Positions 17,839 to 26,175 of a stretch of 64,000 nt of DNA are shown here, one piece after another. The notes under the pieces are model-generated. The model ran no database searches. It saw only the letters and a list, made by a program, of their open reading frames with translations, and was not told the DNA's origin. Source of the stretch: Streptomyces lienomycini (GTDB lineage Bacteria; Actinomycetota; Actinomycetes; Streptomycetales; Streptomycetaceae); assembly GCF_027947595.1 (NCBI RefSeq), contig NZ_CP116257.1, positions 930,001-994,000 of the forward strand, written 5' to 3'. Numbering within the stretch: the stretch's first letter is position 1; each line of letters starts with the position of its first letter. The translations under genes were made by a program, and so were the position numbers.

Positions 17839-18888
17839 ATGCGTCGGATATCGAGACTGACCCGCGTCGCGGTGGGGGTCGCGTCGCTCGCGCTCGCCGC
17901 CACGGCCTGCGGGGGCACCAGTGGCGAAAGCGGTGACGACGGCGACGGCGGCGGGGACAAGGGCCTCGCCATCGCGTACGACGTCGGCGGCAAGGGCGAC
18001 CAGTCCTTCAACGACGCCGCGTACGCCGGTCTCCAGCGGGCCCAGAAGGAGTTCGGCTACAAGACCGCCGACATCGAGCCCACCGACGGCGAGACGGACG
18101 CCGACAAGGAGCAGCGCCTCACCTCCCTGGCCAAGCAGGGCTACAACCCCGTCATCGGCGTCGGCTTCGCCTACGGCCCGGCGATGAAGGCCGTCGCCGC
18201 CAAGTACCCGGACACCACCTTCGGCATCGTCGACTCCGTGGTCGAGGGCAAGAACGTCGCGTCCCTCGTCTTCGCCGAGAACGAGGCCTCCTACCTCGCC
18301 GGCGTCGTCGCGGCCAAGGCCAGCAAGAGCAAGACGGTCGGCTTCGTGGGCGGCGTGGACGTGCCGCTGATCCACAAGTTCCAGGCCGGCTACGAGCAGG
18401 GCGTGAAGGACACCGACCCCAAGATCAAGGTCATCTCGCAGTACCTGACCCAGACCGCGGAGGAGGGCGGCTTCTCCAGCCCCGACAAGGGCAAGGCCGC
18501 CGCCGAGGGCCAGATCGAGAAGAAGGCCGACGTCGTGTACGCGGCGGCCGGTCTCTCCGGCCAGGGCGTCATCGAGGCCGCCGCCAAGGCGAAGATCTGG
18601 GCGATCGGCGTCGACTCCGACCAGTACCAGCAGGAAGCCCTCGCCGCGTACAAGGACTCCATCCTGACCTCCGCGCTCAAGGACATCAACGGCGCGGTCT
18701 TCGCCCTGGCCAAGTCCGTCGAGGACGGCAAGCCGCTCACCGGCACCCACACCTTCGACCTGAAGTCCAACGGGGTGGGCCTGTCCGACAGCAACCCGAA
18801 GTTCGCCGAGATCTCCGGCGCCGAGGAGGCCGTGGAGAAGGCCAAGACGGGCATCGTCGACGGCTCCATCAAGGTCAAGACGGAGTAG
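17839..18888 (+). CDS. BMP-family nucleoside-binding lipoprotein 1
   Basis: 349 residues. The signal peptide ends in a lipobox-like ATAC, with the lipidated Cys near residue 24 followed by GG and a Ser/Gly/Asp linker. The mature part is a basic membrane protein (BMP/Med) fold: KGLAIAYDVGGKGDQSFNDAAYAGL, GVGFAYGPAMKAVAAKYPDTTFGIVD, KSKTVGFVGGVDVPLIHKFQAGYEQGV and IWAIGVDSDQYQ. BMP proteins such as Lactococcus BmpA and Treponema PnrA bind purine and pyrimidine nucleosides for an ABC importer. The transporter subunits follow after a second, highly similar lipoprotein. A strong hairpin directly after the stop suggests a monocistronic unit. Confidence 0.92.
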   Translation: MRRISRLTRVAVGVASLALAATACGGTSGESGDDGDGGGDKGLAIAYDVGGKGDQSFNDAAYAGLQRAQKEFGYKTADIEPTDGETDADKEQRLTSLAKQGYNPVIGVGFAYGPAMKAVAAKYPDTTFGIVDSVVEGKNVASLVFAENEASYLAGVVAAKASKSKTVGFVGGVDVPLIHKFQAGYEQGVKDTDPKIKVISQYLTQTAEEGGFSSPDKGKAAAEGQIEKKADVVYAAAGLSGQGVIEAAAKAKIWAIGVDSDQYQQEALAAYKDSILTSALKDINGAVFALAKSVEDGKPLTGTHTFDLKSNGVGLSDSNPKFAEISGAEEAVEKAKTGIVDGSIKVKTE

Positions 18889-18902
18889 AAGGCGGATCGG
18901 AC

Positions 18903-18937
18903 GAAGCGGGCGGGCGCCCCGGGTGCCCGCCCGCTTC
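18903..18937 (+). terminator. Strong hairpin terminator after BMP lipoprotein 1
   Basis: A 13-bp perfect stem (GAAGCGGGCGGGC with its complement) can extend by further pairs around a short loop. It begins 15 bp after the stop codon and separates the two BMP genes transcriptionally. Confidence 0.9.
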
Positions 18938-19073
18938 CGCGTACCCCGGCCCCAGGGGCCGGACGTCACCCTCCGCCACCCCGCGTTCGCGGCCGGCAAG
19001 CCCCGAGCCCCCGTTCGCCCCGGCTTGCTCACGGGCGGATAACAAGGTGGACAGAAGGGGTTTTCAGGCAGGT

Positions 19074-19085
19074 CTACGCGCGTTA
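19074..19085. promoter_or_regulatory. Nucleoside-regulon operator, copy B (CTACGCGCGTTA)
   Basis: Same 12-mer as copy A. It lies between a -35-like TTTTCA (19061-19066) and a -10-like TAATCT (19084-19089), so a bound protein would sit on the promoter of the second BMP lipoprotein. Confidence 0.77.
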
Positions 19086-19150
19086 ATCTGCGGCGAAGCC
19101 AGCGCCGCAGCCGAACCGTCCCCGGCGCTTGTACGACAGGAGCACCAGAC

Positions 19151-20200
19151 ATGCGCCGGATTTCCCGGATCACGGTCGCAGGCGCAGCGACCGCCTCCCT
19201 GGCCCTCGCACTCTCCGCCTGCGGTGGAACCTCGACCGACTCCGGTTCCTCGGAGTCCAAGGGCGACAAGGGTCTCGCCATCGCGTACGACGTCGGCGGC
19301 AAGGGCGACCAGTCCTTCAACGACGCGGCGTACCAGGGGCTGGAGCAGGCCAAGAAGGAGTTCGGCTACCAGACGGCCGACGTCGAGCCCACCGACGGTG
19401 AGACGGACGCCGACAAGGAGCAGCGCCTCGTCTCCCTCGCCAAGCAGGGCTACAACCCGGTCGTCGGTGTCGGCTACGCGTACGCCGCGCCGCTGAAGGC
19501 CGCCGCCGAGAAGTACCCGGACACCACCTTCGGCATCGTGGACGACGCCACGATCGAGGCGAAGAACGTGACCGACCTCGTCTTCAACGAGGAGGAGGCT
19601 TCCTACCTCGCCGGCGTCGCCGCGGCCAAGACCACCAAGACCAAGACGGTCGGCTTCGTGGGCGGTGTGGACATCCCGCTGATCCACAAGTTCCAGGCCG
19701 GCTACGAGCAGGGCGTCAAGGACACCGACCCCAAGATCAAGGTCATCTCGCAGTACCTGACGCAGACCGCGGAGGAGGGCGGCTTCGCCAGCCCCGACAA
19801 GGGCAAGACGGCCGCCGAGGGTCAGATCGAGAAGAAGGCCGACGTCGTCTACGCGGCGGCCGGTCTCTCCGGTCAGGGCGTGATCGAGGCCGCCGCCGCC
19901 AACAAGGTCTGGGCGATCGGCGTCGACTCCGACCAGTACAAGCAGGAAGCCCTCGCGAAGTACAAGGACTCCATCCTGACCTCGGCCACCAAGGACGTCG
20001 CCAAGGCCGTGTACAACCTTGCGAAGTCGGTCGAGGACGGCAAGCCGGAGACCGGTATCGTTCGGGGCGATCTGAAGTCCGGCGAGGTCGGTCTCTCGGA
20101 CTCCAACCCGAAGTTCGCGGACAACGCCGAGCTCCAGGCAGCCATCAAGACGGCCAAGGACAAGATCATCAGCGGTGAGATCAAGGTCAAGAGCAGCTGA
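19151..20200 (+). CDS. BMP-family nucleoside-binding lipoprotein 2
   Basis: 349 residues, a close tandem paralogue of the preceding lipoprotein with the same length and long identical stretches (KGLAIAYDVGGKGDQSFNDAAY, LIHKFQAGYEQGVKDTDPKI). The lipobox is LSAC with Cys near residue 23. Divergence is concentrated in the signal peptide, the linker and the C-terminal 70 residues, which line one side of the ligand cleft in BMP structures. The two may therefore differ in nucleoside preference. It has its own operator and promoter, and a terminator follows before the ABC transporter operon. Confidence 0.93.
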   Translation: MRRISRITVAGAATASLALALSACGGTSTDSGSSESKGDKGLAIAYDVGGKGDQSFNDAAYQGLEQAKKEFGYQTADVEPTDGETDADKEQRLVSLAKQGYNPVVGVGYAYAAPLKAAAEKYPDTTFGIVDDATIEAKNVTDLVFNEEEASYLAGVAAAKTTKTKTVGFVGGVDIPLIHKFQAGYEQGVKDTDPKIKVISQYLTQTAEEGGFASPDKGKTAAEGQIEKKADVVYAAAGLSGQGVIEAAAANKVWAIGVDSDQYKQEALAKYKDSILTSATKDVAKAVYNLAKSVEDGKPETGIVRGDLKSGEVGLSDSNPKFADNAELQAAIKTAKDKIISGEIKVKSS

Positions 20201-20262
20201 ACGGCTGAGTAGCACCTGCAACACCTCGAACAGCGTGTAACCGCGCCGGCCCGGCCGCGCGG

Positions 20263-20308
20263 CGGGGTACGGGAAGAGCGGCCCGAGGGCCGCCCTCCTC
20301 GTACCCCG
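20263..20308 (+). terminator. Two-stage hairpin terminator after BMP lipoprotein 2
   Basis: The outer stem CGGGGTACG/CGTACCCCG (20263-20271 with 20300-20308) encloses a perfect inner stem GCGGCCC/GGGCCGC (20278-20284 with 20287-20293). It lies 63 bp after the stop codon. Confidence 0.82.
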
Positions 20309-20351
20309 TCGTGTCGATGTGCGGCCGCCGCTTTTAGATGCCGTAGGGGCG

Positions 20352-20363
20352 CTACGCGCGTAG
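20352..20363. promoter_or_regulatory. Nucleoside-regulon operator, copy C (CTACGCGCGTAG)
   Basis: Perfect 12-bp palindrome upstream of the ABC transporter-cdd-deoA operon. It lies 16 bp before the Shine-Dalgarno sequence at 20379. Confidence 0.82.
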
Positions 20364-20378
20364 ACGGCCCCCGTCCCC

Positions 20379-20385
20379 AGGAGAG
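20379..20385 (+). promoter_or_regulatory. Ribosome-binding site that points to an ATC start codon
   Basis: AGGAGAG is the only good Shine-Dalgarno sequence before the ABC ATPase. The codon at the right distance and in frame is ATC at 20392, reading I-N-A-S-S-S-P-P-A-G and continuing into the ATPase. The first conventional start, GTG 20440, has no ribosome-binding site. AUC initiation is rare but known in bacteria, so this is a candidate non-canonical start adding 16 residues. Confidence 0.5.
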
Positions 20386-20439
20386 TGCGCCATCAACGCG
20401 TCCAGCAGCCCTCCGGCCGGAGCGGCGGTCAACGAATCG

Positions 20440-21999
20440 GTGACCGCCGTGGAACTCGCCGGGATCACCAAGCGTTTCCCCGGAGTCGTGGCCAACCACG
20501 ACATCCACCTCACCGTCCGCAAGGGCACCGTCCACGCCCTCGTCGGCGAGAACGGCGCCGGCAAGTCGACGCTGATGAAGATCCTCTACGGCATGCAGAA
20601 GCCGGACGAGGGCACCATCGCGATCGACGGCGAGAAGGTCGCCTTCTCCTCGCCCGCCGACGCCATCGCCCGCGGCATCGGCATGGTTCACCAGCACTTC
20701 ATGCTCGCCGACAACCTCACGGTCCTGGAGAACGTGGTCCTCGGCAGCGAGAAGCTGTACGGCATCGGCTCCAGGGCCCGCCGGAAGATCAAGGAGATCT
20801 CCGAGCGGTACGGCCTCGGCGTCCGCCCCGACGTCCTGGTCGAGGAACTCGGCGTCGCCGCCCGCCAGCGCGTGGAGATCCTCAAGGTCCTCTACCGCGG
20901 CGCCCGCACGCTGATCCTCGACGAGCCCACGGCCGTCCTGGTGCCGCAGGAGGTGGACGCCCTCTTCGACAACCTGCGCGAGCTGAAGGCCGAGGGCCTC
21001 TCCGTCATCTTCATCTCCCACAAGCTGGGCGAGGTCCTCTCCGTCGCCGACGAGATCACCGTCATCCGGCGCGGCACGACGGTCGGCACGGCCGTCCCCG
21101 CCGAGACCACGCCCCGCCAGCTGGCGGAGCTGATGGTGGGCAGCGAACTGCCCACCCCGGAGACCGCCGAGTCCACGGTCACCGACCGCGCGGTCCTCAC
21201 CGTCGACACGCTGCGCCTGTCGGCACCCGGCGGCAAGGCCCTGCTCGACGACCTCTCCTTCACCATCCACGCCGGTGAAATCCTCGGCATCGCCGGCGTC
21301 GAGGGCAACGGCCAGACCGAACTGGTCGACGCCCTCATCGGCCTGCGCCACGCCGACTCCGGCACCATCCGCTTCCTCGACCAGGACATCACCGCGCTGC
21401 CCACCCGCAAGCGCCGCGAGCAGGGCGTCGGCTACATCCCCGAGGACCGCCACCGCCACGGGCTGCTCCTGGAGGCCCCCCTCTGGGAGAACCGCATCCT
21501 CGGCCACGTCACCGAGAAGCCCAACAGCAAGGGCCTCTGGCTGGACCTGAAGGGCGCCCAGGAGGACACCCGCCGCATCGTCGAGACGTACGACGTCCGC
21601 ACCCCCGGCATCGACGTCACCGCGGCCTCCCTCTCCGGCGGCAACCAGCAGAAGCTGATCGTCGGCCGCGAGATGAGCCACAAGCCGCGCTTCCTCATCG
21701 CCGCCCACCCCACCCGGGGCGTGGACGTCGGCGCGCAGGCCGCGATCTGGGACCACATCCGCGAGGCCCGCCGCGAGGGGCTCGCCGTGCTGCTGATCTC
21801 CGCCGACCTGGACGAGCTGATCGGGCTCTCCGACACCCTGCGGGTGATATACGACGGCAAGCTGGTCGCCGACGCCGACCCGGCCACCGTCACCCCCGAG
21901 GAACTGGGCTCGGCGATGACCGGCGCCACCAGTGGCCACCTGGAGCACGAAGAGACCCCGGCCGACGGCGGCCCGGGCGCGGAAGACGAGGCCCGCTGA
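20440..21999 (+). CDS. Nucleoside ABC transporter, double ATP-binding subunit
   Basis: 519 residues from GTG 20440; possibly 535 if translation begins at ATC 20392, which has the Shine-Dalgarno sequence. Two fused ABC cassettes of the sugar/nucleoside type (RbsA, NupA/YufO) are present. Cassette 1 has a complete Walker A (GENGAGKSTLMK), Q-loop (MVHQHFMLADNLTVLENVVLG) and Walker B (LILDEPTAVL). Cassette 2 has a degenerate P-loop (GVEGNGQTELVDAL), a perfect LSGGNQQK signature, and Ala-Ala-His in place of the usual Walker B acid (FLIAAHPTRGVD). One active and one decayed site is usual for this family. It powers uptake together with the two permeases that follow. Confidence 0.93.
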   Translation: MTAVELAGITKRFPGVVANHDIHLTVRKGTVHALVGENGAGKSTLMKILYGMQKPDEGTIAIDGEKVAFSSPADAIARGIGMVHQHFMLADNLTVLENVVLGSEKLYGIGSRARRKIKEISERYGLGVRPDVLVEELGVAARQRVEILKVLYRGARTLILDEPTAVLVPQEVDALFDNLRELKAEGLSVIFISHKLGEVLSVADEITVIRRGTTVGTAVPAETTPRQLAELMVGSELPTPETAESTVTDRAVLTVDTLRLSAPGGKALLDDLSFTIHAGEILGIAGVEGNGQTELVDALIGLRHADSGTIRFLDQDITALPTRKRREQGVGYIPEDRHRHGLLLEAPLWENRILGHVTEKPNSKGLWLDLKGAQEDTRRIVETYDVRTPGIDVTAASLSGGNQQKLIVGREMSHKPRFLIAAHPTRGVDVGAQAAIWDHIREARREGLAVLLISADLDELIGLSDTLRVIYDGKLVADADPATVTPEELGSAMTGATSGHLEHEETPADGGPGAEDEAR

Positions 22000-23123
22000 T
22001 GAAGAAGTTCGACAAGGAGCGCGTGCTCCTCGCGGTGGCCGGACCGGTCATCGCGCTCGCCGTGGCCTTCGTGCTCAGCGCGATCGTCCTGAGCGCTTCG
22101 GGCAAGAACCCGGTCGAACCGTTCGCCCTGATGTTCGAGCAGGCCGGGTTCTCCGACATCCAGGTCCTGATCGTCAACCAGGCGTCGATGTACTACATCG
22201 CCGCCCTCGCGGTGGCCATCGGCTTCCGGATGAACCTGTTCAACATCGGCGTCGACGGCCAGTACCAGCTCGCCGCCATGATGGCCGCGATCGTCGGCGC
22301 CCACGCCAGCCTGCCGGCCGCCCTCCAGGTGCCGCTGCTGCTGCTGACCGCCGTCCTCACCGGCGCGTTCTGGTCCGGCATCGCCGGCATCCTCAAGATC
22401 ACCCGCGGCGTGAGCGAGGTCGTCGCGACGATCATGCTCAACTCCATCGCCACCGCCGTCATCGGCTACCTGTGGCTGCCCGACGTCTTCGGCGTCAAGA
22501 TCGGCAACAACAACACCACCGGCGAGATGCACGAGTCCGGCTGGATCCCCGGCATCGACATGGGCGCGGCCGGCGAGATCTACGGCCTGGTCGTCCTCGC
22601 CGTCCTCCTCGGCATCGGCTACTGGCTCGTCCTCAACCGCACCCGCTTCGGCTTCGACCTGCGCGCCTCCGGCGCCTCCGAGTCCGCCGCGGCGGCCAGC
22701 GGTGTCGACCCGGGGCGCATGGTGCTCACCGCGATGCTCATCTCCGGCGGCCTCGCCGGTCTCGCGGGCCTGCCGATCCTGATGGGCGACACCCACACCT
22801 ACAGCCTCAACTTCCCCACCGGCATCGGCTTCCTCGGCATCGGCATCGCCCTGCTCGGCCGCAACAGCCCGGTCGGCATCGCCTTCGCCGCCCTGCTGTG
22901 GGCCTGGCTCGACAAGGCCTCGCCCGAGCTGGACTTCCACGGATACGACAAGGAGATCGCGGTCATCATGCAGGGCCTGATCGTCCTCTCGGTCGTCGTC
23001 TCCTACGAGGCCGTCCGCGAGTGGGGCCTGCGCCGCCAGCAGCGCCGGGTCGGCGCGGAGCTGGCCGCCGGCCACGTCCTGGGCGCCACCGACAACTCGA
23101 AGAAGGAGGTGGCCGGCCGATGA
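21999..23123 (+). CDS. Nucleoside ABC transporter permease 1
   Basis: 374 residues with about eight to nine membrane helices of the BPD_transp_2 family (NupB/YufP type). The sequence FRMNLFNIGVDGQYQLAAM is the typical cytoplasmic-loop block, followed by TRGVSEVVATIMLNSIA and GFLGIGIALLGRNSPVGIAFAALLWA. The start overlaps the ATPase stop by one base (TGATG), and its stop overlaps permease 2 as ATGA. This gives tightly coupled translation of a heterodimeric channel. Confidence 0.93.
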   Translation: MKKFDKERVLLAVAGPVIALAVAFVLSAIVLSASGKNPVEPFALMFEQAGFSDIQVLIVNQASMYYIAALAVAIGFRMNLFNIGVDGQYQLAAMMAAIVGAHASLPAALQVPLLLLTAVLTGAFWSGIAGILKITRGVSEVVATIMLNSIATAVIGYLWLPDVFGVKIGNNNTTGEMHESGWIPGIDMGAAGEIYGLVVLAVLLGIGYWLVLNRTRFGFDLRASGASESAAAASGVDPGRMVLTAMLISGGLAGLAGLPILMGDTHTYSLNFPTGIGFLGIGIALLGRNSPVGIAFAALLWAWLDKASPELDFHGYDKEIAVIMQGLIVLSVVVSYEAVREWGLRRQQRRVGAELAAGHVLGATDNSKKEVAGR

Positions 23124-24394
23124 CCGCTCCGACCACAGCGACCGACGTCAACCAGCCGTCGCTGCAGCCCACGGCGCCGACCGGCCGCCGCATGTCGCTG
23201 CCCGTCCTGATGCTGGTCATCGCCGGAGCCCTGGCGCTGACCTCGATCGTCCGCCTCATCACCGGCGCCAACGGCATCACCAACGTCAGCCAGATGTCCA
23301 CCGCCCTCCAGCTCGCCGTGCCGATCGGCCTCGCCGGCCTTGGCGGCCTGTGGGCCGAGCGCGCGGGCGTCGTCAACATCGGCCTCGAGGGCATGATGAT
23401 CCTCGGCACCTGGTTCGGTGCCTGGGCCGGATTCCAGTGGGGGCCGTGGACCGGCGTCCTCGTCGGCATCGTCGGCGGCTGCCTCGGCGGCCTGCTGCAC
23501 GCCATCGTGACGATCACCTTCAACGTCAACCACATCGTCTCCGGTGTGGCCATCAACATCCTCGCCCTCGGCGCCACCCGCTACCTCGCGCCGCTCGCCT
23601 TCGAGGGCCACCAGGGCGGCTCGGCCAAGCAGTCCCCGCCCGTCGACTCCCTCGGGCACTTCTCCATCCCGGGGCTGTCGGGCTGGCTGGACAGCCTCAA
23701 CGACCAGCACTGGTTCTTCGTCTCCGACATCGCGGGCCTGCTCGGCGGCCTGGTCACCGACGTGTCCTGGCTGACCCTGATCGCCGTCGCGCTGATCCCG
23801 GCCAGCTGGTACATCCTGTGGCGCACCCCGTTCGGCCTGCGCCTGCGCTCCTGCGGCGAGAACCCGGTCGCGGCCGAGTCCCTCGGCGTCAACGTCTACA
23901 AGTACAAGTACCTGGCCGTGATCATCTCCGGCGGACTGGCCGGACTCGGCGGCGTCTTCCTGTCCATCGTGGCCAACCCCTTCTACCTGGAGGGCCAGAC
24001 CAGCGGCCGCGGCTACATCGGCCTCGCCGCGATGATCTTCGGCAACTGGATGCCGGGCGGCCTCGCCATCGGCGCCGGCCTCTTCGGCTACACCGACAGC
24101 CTCAACCTGCGCGGCGGCTCCGCCAACGTGCACGCCCTGCTGCTGCTCGGCGCGCTGCTGCTGGTCGCCGGCGCCATCTGGCTGGCGATCCGCAAGAAGT
24201 ACGTCAAGGCCGCGATCACCTTCGTCGTCGGCGCCCTGGTCTTCGCCTGGTACGCCGGCACCAACGAGGTCCCCAACCAGGTCGTCTCCGCCACGCCGTA
24301 CGTCGTCACCCTCGTCGTCCTCGCCCTGTCCGCGCAACGGCTGCGGATGCCGAAGGCGGACGGCATGCAGTACCGCAAGGGCCAGGGCAAGTGA
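23120..24394 (+). CDS. Nucleoside ABC transporter permease 2
   Basis: 424 residues, BPD_transp_2 family (NupC/YufQ type), with roughly ten membrane helices. LGGLWAERAGVVNIGLEGMMILG is the conserved coupling-loop region, and TFNVNHIVSGVAINILALGATRYL and GRGYIGLAAMIFGNWMP follow. The C-terminus has two extra hydrophobic segments (AAITFVVGALVFAWYAG, YVVTLVVLALSAQRL). It overlaps permease 1 by 4 bp and cdd by 4 bp, so uptake and deamination of cytidine are made from one message. Confidence 0.93.
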   Translation: MTAPTTATDVNQPSLQPTAPTGRRMSLPVLMLVIAGALALTSIVRLITGANGITNVSQMSTALQLAVPIGLAGLGGLWAERAGVVNIGLEGMMILGTWFGAWAGFQWGPWTGVLVGIVGGCLGGLLHAIVTITFNVNHIVSGVAINILALGATRYLAPLAFEGHQGGSAKQSPPVDSLGHFSIPGLSGWLDSLNDQHWFFVSDIAGLLGGLVTDVSWLTLIAVALIPASWYILWRTPFGLRLRSCGENPVAAESLGVNVYKYKYLAVIISGGLAGLGGVFLSIVANPFYLEGQTSGRGYIGLAAMIFGNWMPGGLAIGAGLFGYTDSLNLRGGSANVHALLLLGALLLVAGAIWLAIRKKYVKAAITFVVGALVFAWYAGTNEVPNQVVSATPYVVTLVVLALSAQRLRMPKADGMQYRKGQGK

Positions 24395-24783
24395 CCGGGC
24401 CCGACTGGGAGGCGCTGCGCACCGCGGCCCGGGACGCGATGTCCCGGGCGTACGCCCCCTACTCCGGCTACGCCGTGGGCGCCGCCGCCCTGGTCGACGA
24501 CGGCCGCACCGTCACCGGCTGCAACGTGGAGAACGCCAGCTACGGCATCGGCCTGTGCGCCGAGTGCGGCCTGGTCTCCCAGCTCCAGCTGACCGGCGGC
24601 GGCCGGCTGACGCACTTCGTCTGCGTCGACGGCGAGGGCGAGGTCCTCGTCCCCTGCGGCCGCTGCCGGCAGCTGCTGTACGAGTTCGGCGGCCCGGAGC
24701 TGCTGCTTGAGACCCCGGAGGGGATCCTCGCCCTGTCCCGGATGCTCCCGCAGGCCTTCGGCCCCGACCACCTCACGAAGTAA
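24391..24783 (+). CDS. cdd: Cytidine deaminase
   Basis: 130 residues, the usual size of the small tetrameric enzyme converting (deoxy)cytidine to (deoxy)uridine. Zinc and catalytic residues are visible: NVENASYGIGLCAECG (Cys, Glu) and VPCGRCRQLL (two Cys). The N-terminal AYAPYSGYAVGAAAL substrate loop is intact. The GTG start overlaps the permease stop as GTGA. The product feeds the pyrimidine phosphorylase encoded 12 bp downstream. Confidence 0.95.
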   Translation: MTGPDWEALRTAARDAMSRAYAPYSGYAVGAAALVDDGRTVTGCNVENASYGIGLCAECGLVSQLQLTGGGRLTHFVCVDGEGEVLVPCGRCRQLLYEFGGPELLLETPEGILALSRMLPQAFGPDHLTK

Positions 24784-24795
24784 GGACAGCCAGAC

Positions 24796-26079
24796 ATGGC
24801 CATGGACGTCATCTCCGTCATCCGCACCAAGCGGGACCGCGGCGAACTCGGCGGCGAGCAGATCGACTGGGTCATCGACGCCTACACGCGCGGTGAGGTG
24901 GCCGACGAGCAGATGGCGTCGCTCGCGATGGCGATCCTGCTCAACGGCATGAACCGCGGCGAGATCGCCCGCTGGACGGCGGCGATGATCGCCTCCGGCG
25001 AGCGCATGGACTTCTCGTCCCTGTCCCGCCCGACCGCCGACAAGCACTCCACGGGCGGCGTCGGCGACAAGATCACCCTGCCGCTCGCCCCCCTGGTGGC
25101 GGCGTGCGGCGCGGCCGTCCCGCAGCTCTCCGGCCGCGGCCTCGGCCACACCGGCGGCACGCTCGACAAGCTGGAGTCGATCCCGGGCTGGCGTGCCCTC
25201 CTCTCCAACGAGGAGATGCTGGACGTCCTGGACACCACCGGCGCGGTGATCTGCGCGGCGGGCGACGGTCTCGCGCCCGCCGACAAGAAGCTCTACGCCC
25301 TCCGGGACGTCACGGGCACGGTCGAGGCGATCCCGCTGATCGCCTCCTCCATCATGTCGAAGAAGATCGCCGAGGGGACCGGCTCGCTGGTCCTGGACGT
25401 GAAGGTGGGCTCCGGCGCCTTCATGAAGACGATCGAGGACGCGCGCGAGCTGGCCTCCACGATGGTCGGCCTCGGCACCGACCACGGCGTGCGGACCGTC
25501 GCGCTCCTCACCGACATGGCCACCCCCCTCGGCCTCACCGCGGGCAACGCCCTGGAGGTCCGCGAGTCGGTCGAGGTCCTGGCCGGCGGCGGCCCCTCCG
25601 ACGTGGTCGAGCTGACCCTCGCCCTGGCCCGCGAGATGCTCGACGCGGCGGGCCTCAAGGACGCCGACCCGGCGAAGGCGCTGGCCGACGGCTCCGCGAT
25701 GGACGTCTGGCGCCGGATGATCGCGGCCCAGGGCGGCGACCCGGACGCGGCGCTGCCCACGTCGAAGGAGCAGCACGTGGTGAAGGCGGGCGCCTCCGGC
25801 GTCCTGACCCGCCTCGACGCCTACGACATCGGCGTCGCCGCCTGGCGCCTGGGCGCGGGCCGCGCCCGCAAGGAGGACCCGGTGCAGGCCGCCGCGGGCG
25901 TCGAACTCCACGCCAAGCCCGGCGACACGGTCACCGAGGGCCAGCCCCTCCTCACCCTCCACACGGACACCCCGGACCGCTTCGCGTACGCGCTGGCGGC
26001 GGTGGAGGGCGCGTACGACGTGGCCCCGGCGGGAACGGCCTTCACCGCCTCGCCGGTGGTGCGGGAACGTATCGCCTGA
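24796..26079 (+). CDS. deoA: Thymidine/pyrimidine-nucleoside phosphorylase
   Basis: 427 residues. It cleaves thymidine, deoxyuridine or uridine with phosphate to base plus (deoxy)ribose-1-phosphate. The family signature SGRGLGHTGGTLDKLESIPG near residue 110 and the phosphate loop KHSTGGVGDK are intact, and a biotin-lipoyl-like C-terminal domain (GDTVTEGQPLLTLHT) is present. It is the last gene of the ABC-cdd-deoA operon. Its product enters the phosphopentomutase/DeoC route, and deoC at 46 kb shares the same operator sequence. Confidence 0.95.
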   Translation: MAMDVISVIRTKRDRGELGGEQIDWVIDAYTRGEVADEQMASLAMAILLNGMNRGEIARWTAAMIASGERMDFSSLSRPTADKHSTGGVGDKITLPLAPLVAACGAAVPQLSGRGLGHTGGTLDKLESIPGWRALLSNEEMLDVLDTTGAVICAAGDGLAPADKKLYALRDVTGTVEAIPLIASSIMSKKIAEGTGSLVLDVKVGSGAFMKTIEDARELASTMVGLGTDHGVRTVALLTDMATPLGLTAGNALEVRESVEVLAGGGPSDVVELTLALAREMLDAAGLKDADPAKALADGSAMDVWRRMIAAQGGDPDAALPTSKEQHVVKAGASGVLTRLDAYDIGVAAWRLGAGRARKEDPVQAAAGVELHAKPGDTVTEGQPLLTLHTDTPDRFAYALAAVEGAYDVAPAGTAFTASPVVRERIA

Positions 26080-26101
26080 CCTGGTATTTCCTCATTCGGG
26101 T

Positions 26102-26135
26102 GAACGGGACCGGTAGACCAGTACCGGTCCCGTTC
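26102..26135 (+). terminator. Hairpin terminator after deoA
   Basis: Perfect 14-bp stem (26102-26115 with 26122-26135) and 6-base loop, 22 bp after the deoA stop. Confidence 0.9.
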
Positions 26136-26175
26136 GGCATGCTGGGATCGGTGACGCACCGATAGGAGAACCGCC

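Noticed and set aside
19873..21948. 691-codon minus-strand open frame through the BMP and ABC genes
   Set aside because: Low-complexity translation with no domain. The opposite strand encodes full-length conserved transport proteins.
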